64,000 nucleotides of DNA from Melitaea cinxia (GCF_905220565.1 NC_059395.1:9775289-9839288); one strand, 5' to 3'. Shown: positions 1-10,355, counted from the stretch's first letter. Notes: generated by a model not told the origin, from the sequence alone. Translations and numbers: made by a program.

Positions 1-36
1 TCCAAATCCGAAATAAATAATCATTACTATTTTCAG

Positions 37-248
37 TTCGAGGATGTTAACCTGACAGAAATAATGCGTTCGAACATAGCGCTAGCCCGCTACGACAAGC
101 CGACACCGGTGCAGAAGTACGCGATACCGATCGTTCTGGGGCGTAGGGACGTGATGGCGTGCGCGCAGACCGGCTCCGGCAAGACCGCGGCCTTCCTTGT
201 ACCCATCCTCAACCAGATGTATGAAGCGGGACCCGTTAAGCATATGGG
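37..248 (+). CDS. bel: bel exon A: Q motif and Walker A
   Basis: Acceptor TTTCAG at 31-36; donor GTAATA at 249. The exon starts in phase 0 with FEDVNLTEIM and ends with two bases of a Gly codon. It carries the Q motif (conserved Phe1, PTPVQ 22-26) that senses adenine, and motif I (AQTGSGKT) that binds the ATP phosphates. The codons are much more GC-rich than the flanking introns. Confidence 0.95.
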
Positions 249-3200
249 GTAATATTCACTATAATATAACTTTTTTTTAAATTTACGACTAAGTCGCCAA
301 AAAAGCGACATATCTGATGCTAATCGAATACCGTAGTCTATAGACGCCTTCAACACCAGAAGCATCGCAAGCACGTTGCCATCCCTCCATTCAACTCTGC
401 CCCAGGAGCCCCGGTGACCTTACAACAAGATCAAAAGACAAATTGAGATCAGTTTTGAGGTACTTTCCCTTGTTTGGTTTTTCTGCTCCAGATTTCAAGC
501 AGGGTGTATCCTGTTAGCGCAATGGTAGTAGCACTGGTTTGTGGTTGTTGTGCTGGCACTTGCGGGTTCAATCCCCGCACATGGCATTGGCGATACAGAT
601 GTTTACTTTGGTCTGGGTGTTTGTGCTTATGAATTATGTTCTTCTGGACCCTTAACATAGGAAGTAAATCCTAGTGGACGTTGTTAAGTTTGAGGCGATT
701 ATTTATTTTTTTTATTTATTATTTTCAGAGGTGTCAAACGCAAACAGTACCCACTCGGCCTCGTGCTAGCCCCGACACGCGAGCTCGCCACACAGATTTA
801 CGACGAGGCAAGAAAATTCGCGTACCGCTCGCGCGTGCGACCCTGCGTGGTGTGAGTATACATTCTACTCTTTTTTTTTACATACACCAAGGGTCAGCAA
901 ACAAGCGGCAAACAAGCAAAAAAGTCTTATTATTGCTTTTGTTTTTGTAAATTAATTAATAAATTATATATATGGCGGCTTTCATTTTGAAACAACATCA
1001 ATATGATTGACGGTCGGTAAATTGTTTACTTATTTAGTGCAAATTATTTGCATGGGTATTGCTAGTATAATAAACTAGTGGACACGTCGGACGTATATCC
1101 TTCTTTGGGGTGGGGACTCAGTGAATATAAGTATATTAAGACTAGCTGACCACGCAAACGTTGTTTTGCCATATATGTTACTAGCCGGAATAAACTCTTC
1201 ATATTAACAACTAGCTGGAACCCGCGACTTCGTCTGCGCAGGATTAGTAAGTACTTCGAGTGGCTTATTATCTTCTCAATATCTATCTTTATACCAAAAT
1301 TCATCGAAATTGGTTCTGTGACATAAAAATCAATTTGTTACTACCAAATGTGCATTAGAAATATATTATCAATTTTTATTGTATTTATGGTTCACTGTTT
1401 TTGCGATAATGGCTTACTTATAAAAGATAAATATATGCTGTCATGGATTTTTTTGTAGGACTAATTAAGATAAACATTTCTCTTATACATTATTATTTAT
1501 ATCCAAAAAGGGATTGATGATGTTTTTGAAATCTCATAGATAGCACTACTTATATTCATTTCATTATGTTTATCGGCTTAAGTTACTTCTATTGCGTGAT
1601 TTTTATAGTGTGAAGCTAGCTTATAGTATGGTTATTAACATAATAATAACAACAAACATGCGTCATTAAATTACACGTTGTTACAGATTGCGTTGAAGAT
1701 AGTAGGTGATAGCGTGATAATATGTTGTCTATATGTTGACCCGACTTCTTAATAATGTTCGTGCCAAATTTGAAGTAAATCCATGCAGTACTTTTTGAGT
1801 TTATCCCGGACATACATACAGACAAACAGACAAAAATTCTAAAAACTATATTTTTTGGCTTTGGTATCGATTGTAGATTATACCCCAAGTATTCTTTTAA
1901 AAAAATATTCAATGTACAGTTTTGACTTTCCTATCATTTTATTATATTATGTAAAGATGTAAAGATATGTAAAGATAAAACATCTTAATCCCCCCCTCCC
2001 CCTAATAACTTAGGGGTATGAAAAATAGATGTTGACCGATTCTCAGACCTACCTGATATGCACACAAAATTTCATAAAAATCGGTCCAGCTGTATCGGAG
2101 GAGTATTTTAACTAACATTGTGACACGAGAAGTTTTTATATAAGATGTATCGAATGTGCGTCACAGATACGGCGGTTCCCCGATCCAAGACCAGTTCCGC
2201 GAGCTGGACCGTGGCTGCCACCTGCTGGTCGCGACGCCGGGCCGCCTCGTGGACATGCTGCATCGCGGACGCGTGGCACTTGACCACTGCCGACATCTCG
2301 TTCTCGATGAAGCTGACCGCATGCTGGACATGGGCTTCGAGCCCCAGATACGAAAGATCGTCGAGGGCCACACGATGCCCAAGACCGGCGAACGGCAGAC
2401 TCTCATGTTCTCGGCGACGTTCCCCAAGCAGATTCAAGAGTTAGCCCAGGCTTTTCTCTATAATTACGTGTTTCTCGCCGTCGGTCGCGTCGGTTCGACC
2501 TCTGAAAATATTACCCAAAAGGTTATATTTGTAATATTTTTATAAGCACAAGTGAAATATAATATTTTATTAAATTTTTTAAATTTTTTTGTATTGTTAT
2601 AATTACAATAAATTATTTTGTTTAGGTGGTATGGGTAGAAGAAGCAGATAAAAGGTCCTTCCTTTTGGATTTACTCAACGCGTCCAACTTGCTTAATCCG
2701 TCACGGCCAGAAGAAGATCAACTTACCCTTGTCTTCGTTGAGACAAAAAAAGGTTTGTGTGCAAGTTACAAGGAACACTTTATTTTCACTGGCTTTGTTT
2801 TTAAGGATTTTTCCATCACAATGAAGGATCATCATCTATCATATGAATCAAGGATGCCTTTATTTATAGTCACCAAATGTTTTCATTTTTGAATATTATT
2901 TCTGCAGGTGCTGATCAACTCGAGGACTTCCTAGACGCAGATGGGTACCCAGTGACGTCCATTCATGGTGACCGCTCGCAGCGCGAGAGAGAGGAAGCCC
3001 TCCGTCGCTTCAGATCGGGACAGACACCGATTCTTGTTGCCACTGCCGTTGCTGCTAGAGGTCATTTCATTTGCATATTATATTTTAAATTAAAACAGCT
3101 ATTAAGGGCCTGTTTCATTGGTTGCCGTTAACAATATTTGAGTGATGACATTATCCAACGGAAACAAATTTATGATATATTATTTTTTTTGACCATCAAA

Positions 3201-4958
3201 TTCCACTATATTTATGGCATGTTTTTATTTAATATTGTGAATCTAAAAGCTGTAGTTGTATTTTCTTAATTGAAGCAAAACAGGTCCTAATGGCCTATTC
3301 TAACTCCTTCCGTTTAACTTTATTTAAAACTTATGGGCAGGATAAACTTTGTCCATAATGAGCGAAATAGGCCTTAATGAAATTTATATAAGAATTTCGA
3401 AAAAGTTTATGTGCTTTCAGTCAAAAAACATTTGTTTGCATTGTATGTTGTTTTTTTAAGAATTTCAAAAATTTTGTAACAGTCGTTTCCTTTTTTTTTT
3501 AATGACATTGCTTTCGCTTGGGTAAAAGGTGGGTAATTTTCTTATTAAAAATTACTTTTAACGAAATTTAATACATAATTATTTTAATATTTGGTTTACA
3601 CTTATTTATAACATGTAGTTATTAGCTTGTCGCAATTCTGTTTTTATTAAAATAGTTAATTTTAAATATAAAATAAAATTAGTACAAACCTATTTTAATC
3701 ATAATAAAATTTAAATACCTAACTTATAAAAGCGAAACGAAACTTATACTTTTAAAATTCTCAACAAAGATGGTGTAATAGTGTATCTATCAATAAATTG
3801 TTATAAGTGATATATGTACATATATAGAAACGGGTATTTAATACAATAATGTTTAGGCTTGGATATACCACACGTACGTCACGTAATCAACTTCGACCTG
3901 CCGTCGGACGTCGAGGAATACGTGCATCGTATCGGTCGTACGGGCCGCATGGGTAATCTCGGGGTCGCCACATCGTTCTTCAACGACTCCAACCGCGGCC
4001 TGGCGAGGGAACTCGTTGAGTTACTTATTGAAGCGAAGCAGGATGTGCCTAAGTGAGTAGTTTCGGAACCTATTCAATGCAAACAAACAATAATCTAATC
4101 TTTTCTCTTTATAATATTAGTATAGACTAGATGTCCCATGAGTCTCCTCTATCCTTCGGGTCAAGTTTTGATGTTGTTTTTGCATATTTATAGATAATCA
4201 TAAACTAAAGTTAATTATTTATTAATTTAAATAGGCACCCAAATTAATGCGTTTCAAAATTATTTAAACTGTAACTGTTAAAACAAGTCCTATCGTGCTA
4301 TAATTAATGATGACTATTAAAATTAAAAACGAATTCTGATTCCTGTGAAGTCTTTACTAAACGAGATTCATATGTCCGTACGGTCGAAGCTAAATCGACA
4401 GCACGAGTTAATCCTTAATGTTTAAAATGTAAAAAAAAAGAAATATTTCAATTGCCATGTTCTGTATAGTTGGCTAACGAGCGCAGCAGTGGAGGGTCGG
4501 CTGGGTGGTGGTGGACGGCGCGCGGGCAGTCGCTCGGGCGGCGGTCGCTTCGGTTCCAGCAGCTTCGGCGCTCGAGACTTCCGGACACAGTCGCGGCAGG
4601 CTCCGCGCTCTGCTGGCCCCTCCAGCATCAACTCTGGTAACTATTGTCTCTTAACCGTATTTTCTACTCAGTGTTCTCTGAGCTTAGATAAACTTTGGGT
4701 TAATTATTTTTTGTTATGGATAATGTACGGAGTTTTTCTATAAGTAAAAAAAAAAAATTAATTTATATTGAGCAAGCCTATTGTGTTTTAAATGATTGCT
4801 TATGTTTTTTTTTTCTACCAACAGTCTAAATTATTTTAATATCTGAAACAGGCTTCGCCTACGGTGGTGGCGGTTCATACGGCGGGAACTACGGCGGGTC
4901 TTACGGCGGCGGTGGAGGGGGCAACAGCGGAGGCACTGACTGGTGGGGCGACTCTTAA
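37..4958 (+). CDS. bel: DEAD-box ATP-dependent RNA helicase, DDX3/Belle family (3' eight exons, 5' partial)
   Basis: RNA-dependent ATPase/helicase of the DDX3 (Ded1, PL10, Belle) family, known to act in mRNA translation initiation and RNP remodelling, mostly in the cytoplasm. Spliced exons 37-248, 729-851, 2167-2521, 2626-2752, 2908-3060, 3857-4052, 4470-4636 and 4852-4958 give 479 codons plus stop... counted as 1440 bases including TAA, all with GT-AG introns and matching phases. Numbering from the first visible residue: Q motif 1-26 (PTPVQ), motif I AQTGSGKT 43-50, Ia PTRELA 86-91, Ib TPGR 135-138, II DEAD 159-162, III SAT 194-196, IV around 265-270, V ARGLD 322-326, VI HRIGRTGR 347-354. 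The tail is Gly/Arg/Ser rich and ends DWWGDS, the aromatic C-terminal signature of DDX3/Belle; the segment GSTSENITQ also fits this subfamily rather than Vasa. The N-terminal extension and start codon are upstream of the window. All catalytic motifs are intact, so the gene looks functional. Confidence 0.96.
281..435 (-). repeat. LINE 3'-end repeat, family A, in bel intron (fragment)
   Basis: Matches, with drift, the family seen more fully at 12343, 13022, 38722, 51110 and 60019: 'ccgtagtctatagacgcc', 'caacaccagaagcatcgcaa', 'ggtgaccttac'. The copy at 60019-60301 ends in an A-run on the plus strand, so the sense strand here is minus. Probably a CR1/Jockey-like LINE 3' UTR (inference). Confidence 0.7.
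500..665 (+). repeat. tRNA-derived SINE fragment in bel intron
   Basis: A-box-like TTAGCGCAATGG near 514 and B box GGGTTCAATCC near 564, followed by the body 'ggtctgggtgtttgtg' that also occurs in the SINE at 13685. The copy is degenerate and truncated. Confidence 0.7.
729..851 (+). CDS. bel: bel exon B: motif Ia
   Basis: Acceptor TTTTCAG ends at 728, donor GTGAGT starts at 852. It continues with GGVKRKQYPLG and holds LVLAPTRELATQ (motif Ia, RNA contact) followed by YRSRVRPCVV, a stretch close to DDX3 proteins. Phase 2 on both sides. Confidence 0.94.
915..1066 (+). mobile_element. Helitron-like fragment, family H, 3' end
   Basis: Contains 'attgacggtcgg' and a degenerate terminal hairpin (gtgcaaattatttgcat) followed by CTAGT at 1062-1066. 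Better copies lie at 14027-14324 and 45826-46125. It lies inside the bel intron 852-2166. Confidence 0.6.
1210..2146 (-). mobile_element. Helitron-like element filling most of a bel intron
   Basis: The minus-strand 3' end is ACTAG at 1210-1214 next to the hairpin 'cccgcgacttcgtctgcg'. The internal stretch 'ccggacatacatacagacaaacagac' family (1805-1835) and 'ttcataaaaatcggtccagc' (2071-2090) are typical of lepidopteran Helitrons, and the other end 'tttttatataagat' is near 2146. It may be two abutting copies. Confidence 0.6.
2167..2521 (+). CDS. bel: bel exon C: motifs Ib, DEAD and SAT
   Basis: Acceptor CACAG ends at 2166, donor GTTATA starts at 2522. It encodes YGG...TPGR (Ib), VLDEADRML (motif II, Walker B), FSAT (motif III, couples ATP hydrolysis to unwinding) and the DDX3-type linker GSTSENITQK. 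Helitron sequence runs to about 20 bp upstream of this acceptor. Confidence 0.95.
2626..2752 (+). CDS. bel: bel exon D: start of the second RecA domain
   Basis: Acceptor TTTAG ends at 2625, donor GTTTGT starts at 2753. Encodes VVWVEEADKRSFLLDLL and the motif IV strand LTLVFVETKKG. It opens the helicase C-terminal RecA domain. Confidence 0.93.
2908..3060 (+). CDS. bel: bel exon E: motifs IVa and V
   Basis: Acceptor CTGCAG ends at 2907, donor GTCATT starts at 3061. Encodes ADQLEDFL, then SIHGDRSQ (RNA-contacting QxxR region) and ILVATAVAARG (motif V). The following intron, 3061-3856, is low-complexity AT-rich DNA in which no repeat was recognised. Confidence 0.94.
3857..4052 (+). CDS. bel: bel exon F: motif VI
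   Basis: Acceptor TTTAG ends at 3856, donor GTGAGT at 4053. Encodes LDIPHVRHVINFDLPSD and HRIGRTGR (motif VI with the arginine fingers), then the helicase core end LLIEAKQDVP. It ends with two bases of an Asn codon completed by the next exon. A Helitron fragment begins within a few bases after the donor. Confidence 0.95.
4056..4128 (-). mobile_element. Helitron 5'-end fragment just after a bel splice donor
   Basis: 'gtagtttcggaacctattcaatgc', broken here into its parts 'gtagtttcgg' and 'cctattcaatgc', is shared with the fragment at 8830-8905. It ends 'ataatattagtatag', the complement of the usual Helitron 5' end. The shared sequence starts about 3 bases into the intron. Confidence 0.6.
4470..4636 (+). 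CDS. bel: bel exon G: Gly/Arg/Ser-rich tail
   Basis: Acceptor TGTATAG ends at 4469, donor GTAACT at 4637. Encodes NWLTSAAVE, the usual exit from the helicase core in DDX3 proteins, then a low-complexity Gly/Arg/Ser-rich tail typical of RNA-binding disordered regions. Confidence 0.92.
4852..4958 (+). CDS. bel: bel terminal exon H: Gly/Tyr repeats, DWW end, stop TAA
   Basis: Acceptor AAACAG ends at 4851. Encodes Gly/Tyr/Ser repeats and ends TDWWGDS followed by TAA at 4956-4958. The terminal tryptophan pair is a conserved mark of DDX3/Belle proteins. Confidence 0.93.
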
Positions 4959-5835
4959 GCGCCTCGCCTCGCACCGCCCGCCTGCTTTACTGCATCTACC
5001 TTCCGTACCTCGGTACTTAGGCAGAGTCCCCCTTACAATATGTTATCATTCCTGAACTACCCAGTCACGAAACCGAGTCACAACATTCTTGTTTCTGTAT
5101 TTGACATAATTTATTACTTGAGGCTCTGCTCTAAATATCATCCCAAAATGTGCCACCTTCGTGTTATTTTGCACTCTAAACATGCGTCTAGATTAATGTG
5201 TTGTATTCGGAGAGTAGGGATAAAATATATCGGTGATCACGCTTATATGGAGAGAGCGGTGCGATTAATATGTGTTTGTGTGACGCGCCGTAAGCGCTGA
5301 ATCTCAGGTGCGCGGCTCGCGGCAGCGTCCATTTCTTAAAATCGTTTATATAAATTCATCAGGCATATTTGCCTATATTTTAGACACGCAAGGCAGTTGC
5401 GATCAATTACGGACTCTCGATTAGCGTGTTATGATACACGTTTCGTTTGCATTGCGTCGGATTGGTCGTGGCTCGCACGCGTTTTATCATTTCTCAGTAA
5501 TGATGTGAGTAGTCGATTAATATAGAAATATTTTTGATGTTTGATCTGTATCGTGAATCCGTTCGAATGATGTATCTATGTATTTCAATTTTTCTATTTT
5601 CTTACTGTCTCGTTGCTGATTCACTACTTCCGATTATAAAATTTTGAAGCATTTATGCACCCTAATGTCGATGTGTAGCTATTTATTGCAGTAGATAATG
5701 TCGAAAATACCGATACAGTATCATAATAATGTACTAAATTTTATCTGTAGAAATCCCATTATGTAACATCTGTCAACATCGTGGTATAATAATTTGAATG
5801 TGAATTTACCAATAAAAATTAAGAAACAAGATAAA
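4959..5835 (+). other. bel: bel 3' UTR with AATAAA at 5811
   Basis: The sequence after the stop is continuous with no repeat family recognised until a canonical AATAAA at 5811-5816. Cleavage about 15-25 bases later is inferred. A genomic run of about 22 A at 5848-5871 lies just past this point. Confidence 0.65.
5811..5816 (+). terminator. Polyadenylation signal AATAAA for bel
   Basis: Canonical hexamer about 850 bases after the bel stop codon; the first well-placed signal on this strand after the gene. Confidence 0.6.
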
Positions 5836-7157
5836 CTGTTCGTTTTATTAAAAAAAAAAAAAAAAAAAAAATTAAATTCTTATTTCTGTGTCTCAAATGT
5901 TTATTATGCACTATGTGCTGATAAAGTGACATCTTATGCTGGTAAAAGATTCGAACCAAGTCGATCTACCGGGCTGATTGATAATAGAATGATACCGTAA
6001 AACGGGGTGAATAGCAGTGATTTTCAACCTTGTCTTAAGAATTCATTGTCTGTTACATGTTTTTATTATTCTCAGGTTATTTTATATCATGTCCGGTACC
6101 TTATAGAAAATGCTCAAAGAATACTTTTTTAACTATAAGCAAAGTTTTTGCAGACTTTTAAAAAAATATGCACTGTTTCTATTCACCCGACGATTGGGGT
6201 CAATAGAAATGCGTAAAGGGGTGAATGGAAAAACTGTTGGGGCTACCACAGATGACTTGTCCAACAATGAAAAAATGTAAGGTTGTGTATTTAAAAGTTG
6301 TTTTGGTTTGTAAATTTTAAATGAAATTCAAAATTTGTGATTTAAACTATTTATGCGTATAAACAAATAATAAAGTATGTTTCTTTTTTAACCAATTCTA
6401 TTTTTATGGAATGTTATTTCTTTTCAATAAATCATACAAGATACTTCTTATTCGTATTTTTATTTGAATTATTATAAATAAAATAACAAAATAAGAACAA
6501 CCTTCTGAATTAAAAGTTTAGTTTTTCTGAATTTAAAGCTTATACATATATGACGAAAGGCTAGGCATAGACATATATGGCGTTAGGCTGTAATGATGAT
6601 GATGATGATATGACGAAAAATAAACAACTATAAATTTTCGGAACTTAACAATTATCATATCAAAGTTATCACAGGTCTTCAGCCTACGTTATGACTTTGT
6701 AGAATCAGTAAGACTTACGTAATAATAATCATAACTCTATTTAAAAAACTGAACTGGTCAATATTATCATAACAAAGATATAGCTTTGTAGAACCAGAGT
6801 GCTTAGCGTGAGTTTTCTTAATCAATGAGAGCGACAAACACGGTTGAACGTTACTATGGCGTCAACGTAAAAAAACTCGCACTAAGCACACTATACTAAT
6901 ATGTAAAAGTAATCAAAATTTTTAAAAAACAAACAAATTCTAAATATTTCCAACTTAAGAATTATTATAACAAAGTTCTCTCTGACTCACTCACTCACTC
7001 AAAGTCACTCTCATCTAAATAATACGGACTTACTATTCATAAATACAGAAAGTATGAAAGTAGGTAGTTATTTAGTTCTGTTAACAGTTTTTGACAACCC
7101 TATTTATTTATTTCTATTAACCCGTCATCAGTTGCTATTCACACATTAATCGTTTCT

Positions 7158-7165
7158 ATTATTCC
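7158..7165 (+). repeat. Left 8-bp target-site duplication of the P-like element
   Basis: ATTATTCC, repeated exactly at 9309-9316 directly outside the other inverted repeat. Confidence 0.6.
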
Positions 7166-7320
7166 CAAAGAGCAACACGGAGGAGAGTAGCCATGTACAG
7201 GCGTTCCCCTCTGTCAAGGTATAAGGCCAAATGGCCATATGCAAACAATAAAACTAGTTGCAGCCGCACTGATCACTAGACTAAATCTAGTTGCGCGATT
7301 GAATCAACGTCCTTCAAAAA

Positions 7321-7981
7321 ATGCCAAATTGTTCTGTCTTTTGCTGCAAAAAAAGATCTGCCACGTCAAATTTACTAAAACATGGCGTTACCTATCATAC
7401 GTAAGTATTTTTTAATCTTTTTTAAACTTAAAAATTACAAATATTATCGTTCGTGTTGACTCGATTTGTTTACCAACACAGGCGCTCGCCCGCATACAAT
7501 ATGCGGATCGGTCGAGCGACTGATCGGAGTCTATTTCCGAGAAGTCACTGTCGCCGAGCGATAGTGTTGTTATCGGTTTGTTTGTAGATGGTCGATAGAG
7601 AGGATGGTAGACATTTTTGAGATTTTGATTTATTTAAAATATTATATTGCTAGCTTTTTTTAATAAACACAGTTATATAATAAAATTGCATTAAATTTAA
7701 TATAATACACGTATTATGAGTATTAATATATTTTACTAGAATTACTTAATGTGAACTTCCACCATAATGTTTTATATAAAAATTTGGCAGGTTTTCTGAA
7801 AATCCAAATTTAAGGGATACATGGGAAAAAAATGGTAATAACAGATTAACCTGGACGCCCACAAAAAATAGTGTAATTTGTTCAGATCATATCAATACCA
7901 CTAACTTTCAAGTGTTGGCGAACAATAGAAGGATTAGTCGAGGGCACCAAACCAACACTAACGCCACACTGTTTTTGTCCC
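7321..7981 (+). pseudogene. THAP-domain exons of a P-like transposase (exons 7321-7400 and 7791-7981)
   Basis: Exon 7321-7400 begins MPNCSVFCCKKRS and ends in phase 2 at a GTAAGT donor. Exon 7791-7981 after TTGGCAG continues FSENPNLRDTWEKNG and then ICSDHI. Together they give the C2CH zinc layout of a THAP DNA-binding domain (Cys pair near the start, later Cys and His, conserved Trp). The donor GTAAGT at 7982 is good, but the candidate next exon at 8098-8251 is in a frame that no joining phase keeps open, so I read this as a decayed gene. It could be a domesticated short THAP protein, but its place inside terminal inverted repeats argues for a transposase. Confidence 0.6.
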
Positions 7982-8324
7982 GTAAGTTTTTTTTGTCTCA
8001 TGTAAAAGGTAATTAAGATATGGTTCACCTTAGTCATAGTAGTGAAATGAAGCTTAGATTTATCAACTTTGAAAATTAACAATGTCCATCCTTTCAGAGT
8101 CATCAATAAATCATTCAATCTAGCAGATGACAAGCTATCATCTTATGATGCCATTAGTGTTACGCTCCTTACTCCCGATTCGTTGACATCACCGTGTACA
8201 TCATCAACTCCTCAAAATACATATGTTAACTTTAAATCGTTTATTGTAGCCTAGCATTGTTTGGCACAACAACTTTGCACCAAACGTATTGTGACATAAT
8301 TATAATAGTTAGACATAGGCTGTC

Positions 8325-8590
8325 GCGACACTTTTTAATTGATTTCCAAAAAGGGGAGGTTCTCAATTCGACTGTATTTTTTTATGTATGTTACTTCAGA
8401 ACTTTTGACTGGGTGGACCGATTTTGATGATTTTTAATTTAATAGAAAGCTGATGTTTATCATGTGGTCGCGTTCAAATTTCATCGAGATCTGATAACAA
8501 CTTTTTGAGTAACCTTTGATAACGCGTATATATTGCGTATATTGTATTACTTGTCGATGTAATTGAAATCGTTTTTTTTTTTCGTTTGCG
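8325..8590. mobile_element. MITE family F ('aaccgacttc') fragment inside the P-like element
   Basis: Contains 'ggttctcaattcgactg', 'gatgtttatcatgtggtc' and 'ttgtcgatgtaattgaa', shared with copies at 10930, 19688, 22632, 22928, 55060 and 57905. The P-like element was therefore itself invaded. Confidence 0.65.
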
Positions 8591-8824
8591 AGTAAATACA
8601 ATTATTGTAGATAATCATGTGTTCTACAAAGTCTTACTACATTATATATTTCTATTATCATTAGTTTTTGCAGCGCACGCAATGTAAGGAATTTTTTAGG
8701 TTATTTTTTTATCCCTTGGGTTACATTATTGGAGTTTTAGTAAGGATCCCTAATATTTTTGAAAATATAGTATAACCTATGTCGCTCAGCGATAGTGTAG
8801 CTTCTCAACGCTGAAATAATTTTT

Positions 8825-8905
8825 TGAATCGGTCCAGTAGTTTCGGAGCCTATTCAATGCTAACAAACAAACAAACAATCAAATCTTTACTCTTTATAAT
8901 CGTTT
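8825..8905 (-). mobile_element. Helitron 5'-end fragment
   Basis: 'cggtccagtagtttcggagc' followed by 'cctattcaatgctaac' and 'ctttataat'; related to 4056-4128. Confidence 0.5.
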
Positions 8906-9089
8906 ATTTTACATGAAGACGTTTGATTTGTAGTATATAATAAATTAAGTCTATTTTTATAATAACATCTTACCTTTGTATCACTTTAAAAACCTTATTT
9001 CCCTAACCGAGTACTTGAATTTATCGATAATGGATATCGACAGTTGTTACAACCACGGCTGTAAGCAACTTGTCAGTGTAGTTGCGGTG

Positions 9090-9112
9090 TGTCATTATAC
9101 TGTAATGACACA
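9090..9112. repeat. Perfect 9-bp hairpin
   Basis: GTGTCATTA - TACTG - TAATGACAC within the P-like element. It may be part of an internal regulatory repeat; function unknown. Confidence 0.5.
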
Positions 9113-9308
9113 GAATGTATCTATGTGTGTGTGAAAAATGTAAGTGTGATTTTAATTTAGTATGTGTGAGTTTCGTAGTGACAGACGATTATTTTTGTGT
9201 GGGAATTAGATAAAGTGTGTATGTGTGTAATTTCCCCCCGCAAAAAATGACAGACAGTTTTGTATCGGTAGCAGACGCAATGGCTACTCCCCTCCGTGTT
9301 GCTCTATG

Positions 9309-9316
9309 ATTATTCC
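9309..9316 (+). repeat. Right 8-bp target-site duplication of the P-like element
   Basis: ATTATTCC, identical to 7158-7165. Confidence 0.6.
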
Positions 9317-9734
9317 ATACTAGGCTTCCATTAAACCCATACTATAGTTCTATTCACCCTTCAATGGATTCTATTGACCCCATTTAGACAGTAAATTTAC
9401 ACTAACTGTGATTTTAATATATTTTTTACCCCTCCGTGTTGCTCTATGACCTGGAAGCATTTCATAATTAAAAAAACGTCATCCACCGGCAAGCATGAAT
9501 TTAGGAGAATTCCCCAACTACCTAACGCGTGCCTAGATCTTTTACTTGAATAAAGTCTCTTTGAATAATCATATAAGAGCTGTATTTGTTTGCTTTCTAA
9601 CGAAACTTATAATTTCTCTTTCGGTAATAATTGCGAATTGAAAAAACAAACACTTTTTGAAATAAAAAACAATTTGAAAATTAGAAAACACTGGCTCAAT
9701 TTGCTTTAAATTTTTTATGTTTTCCCCATTACAG

Positions 9735-9837
9735 TGCAGATTGTGAACGAGCATTCAGCGAAGTTTATTTAATCAAAACAAAACTTAGAAACAGTTTATC
9801 CAATGATACACGTAAGGGCAACATTATTAGCAATTAG
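9735..9837 (+). pseudogene. hAT-family C-terminal dimerisation domain fragment
   Basis: After a TTACAG acceptor-like site (ends 9734) the frame reads ADCERAFSEVYLIKTKLRN and closes with TAG at 9835-9837. The ERAFS...KTKLRN pattern is the core of the hAT C-terminal dimerisation domain. Only about 33 residues are present and the catalytic region is missing nearby. It could be the tail of a THAP/hAT hybrid protein, but it lies outside the P-like inverted repeats. Confidence 0.6.
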
Positions 9838-10341
9838 TTAAGAAACGAAAATTATACGAAGTTTAACCCAACGAATTCTTTTATTAAAAAATATGACCAC
9901 AGAAAATTTTGTATGGGTGTAACAAACAGTAATATTGCATTTATTTTCTAAAACTAAACGAATTTTGATAATTTATAATAAAAAATTAGTATACTACTCT
10001 ACTTCTAGACTTCTAGTTCTACCTAGTCTTAAAGGGCTGTACGATCTTTTTATTTGAAAATTTCCTTGGCATACGATTTTTTTTTTGTAGTTGGCGTACG
10101 ATCACACTTTTTGTGCACGTGGCAGCCCTGCCGTGTACTGACCATTGCCGAATAAGCACGAAACTATATGAAGTAACCAAAAAGGGATGTCCTGTACGCG
10201 TGCCTGAGGGTTTTGATTAATCGATTTTTATTCAATTCGATTAAAACTAAGTCATAAATATATATTTATTTTTAATTTTATAGGGAGGTTTTAAAACTCA
10301 AACAGTCTACTCAAGTAGTCGTTAATAAATAACTGATATGC
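9838..10341. other. Unremarkable AT-rich stretch
   Basis: No open reading frame, known repeat or structure recognised. Confidence 0.5.
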
Positions 10342-10355
10342 AAGTAAATCGTGTG

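Larger units (their letters stand above)
7166..9308 (+). mobile_element. P-superfamily-like DNA transposon with THAP exons, 8-bp target duplication
   Basis: Terminal inverted repeats of about 29 bp lie at 7166-7194 and 9280-9308 with two mismatches (outer part CAAAGAGCAACACGG against CATAGAGCAACACGG). They are flanked by the 8-bp direct repeat ATTATTCC at 7158-7165 and 9309-9316. THAP-domain exons lie inside, just downstream of the left end. P elements make 8-bp duplications and their transposases start with a THAP domain, so P is the best fit; hAT also makes 8-bp duplications. The 2.14-kb element is too degenerate for an active transposase and carries other insertions (8325-8590, 8825-8905). 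Confidence 0.65.
5993..9480. repeat. Composite repeat region built around 'ctattcaccc/gggtgaatag' motifs, host of a P-like insertion
   Basis: TACCGTAAAACGGGGTGAAT at 5993 and several further 'ctattcaccc' or 'gggtgaatgg' motifs (6178, 6218, 7133, 9350) mark a dispersed repeat that I cannot name. The P-like element 7166-9308 splits it; 'cctccgtgttgctctatga' recurs at 9433, so part of a second P-like end is also present. The stretch 6240-7150 otherwise shows only AT-rich DNA, a short (atg)n RTE-like tail at 6585-6612 and a (actc)n run near 6970. Confidence 0.45.

Noticed and set aside
513..580. Possible tRNA gene
   Set aside because: A and B box are present but the body continues as a SINE and no acceptor stem pairs.
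2145..2444. Alternative frames over bel exon C on both strands
   Set aside because: Shadows of the GC-rich helicase exon without family similarity.
4489..4743. Open frame running past bel exon G
   Set aside because: Beyond 4636 it reads intron sequence; the donor GTAACT and the in-frame terminal exon explain the gene better.
5848..5871. Poly(A) run as a retroposed tail
   Set aside because: No target duplication or upstream retro-sequence; it follows the bel polyadenylation site in unique sequence.
7321..7981. THAP exons as a host gene
   Set aside because: They lie inside terminal inverted repeats with a target duplication, and the next exon does not join in any open phase.
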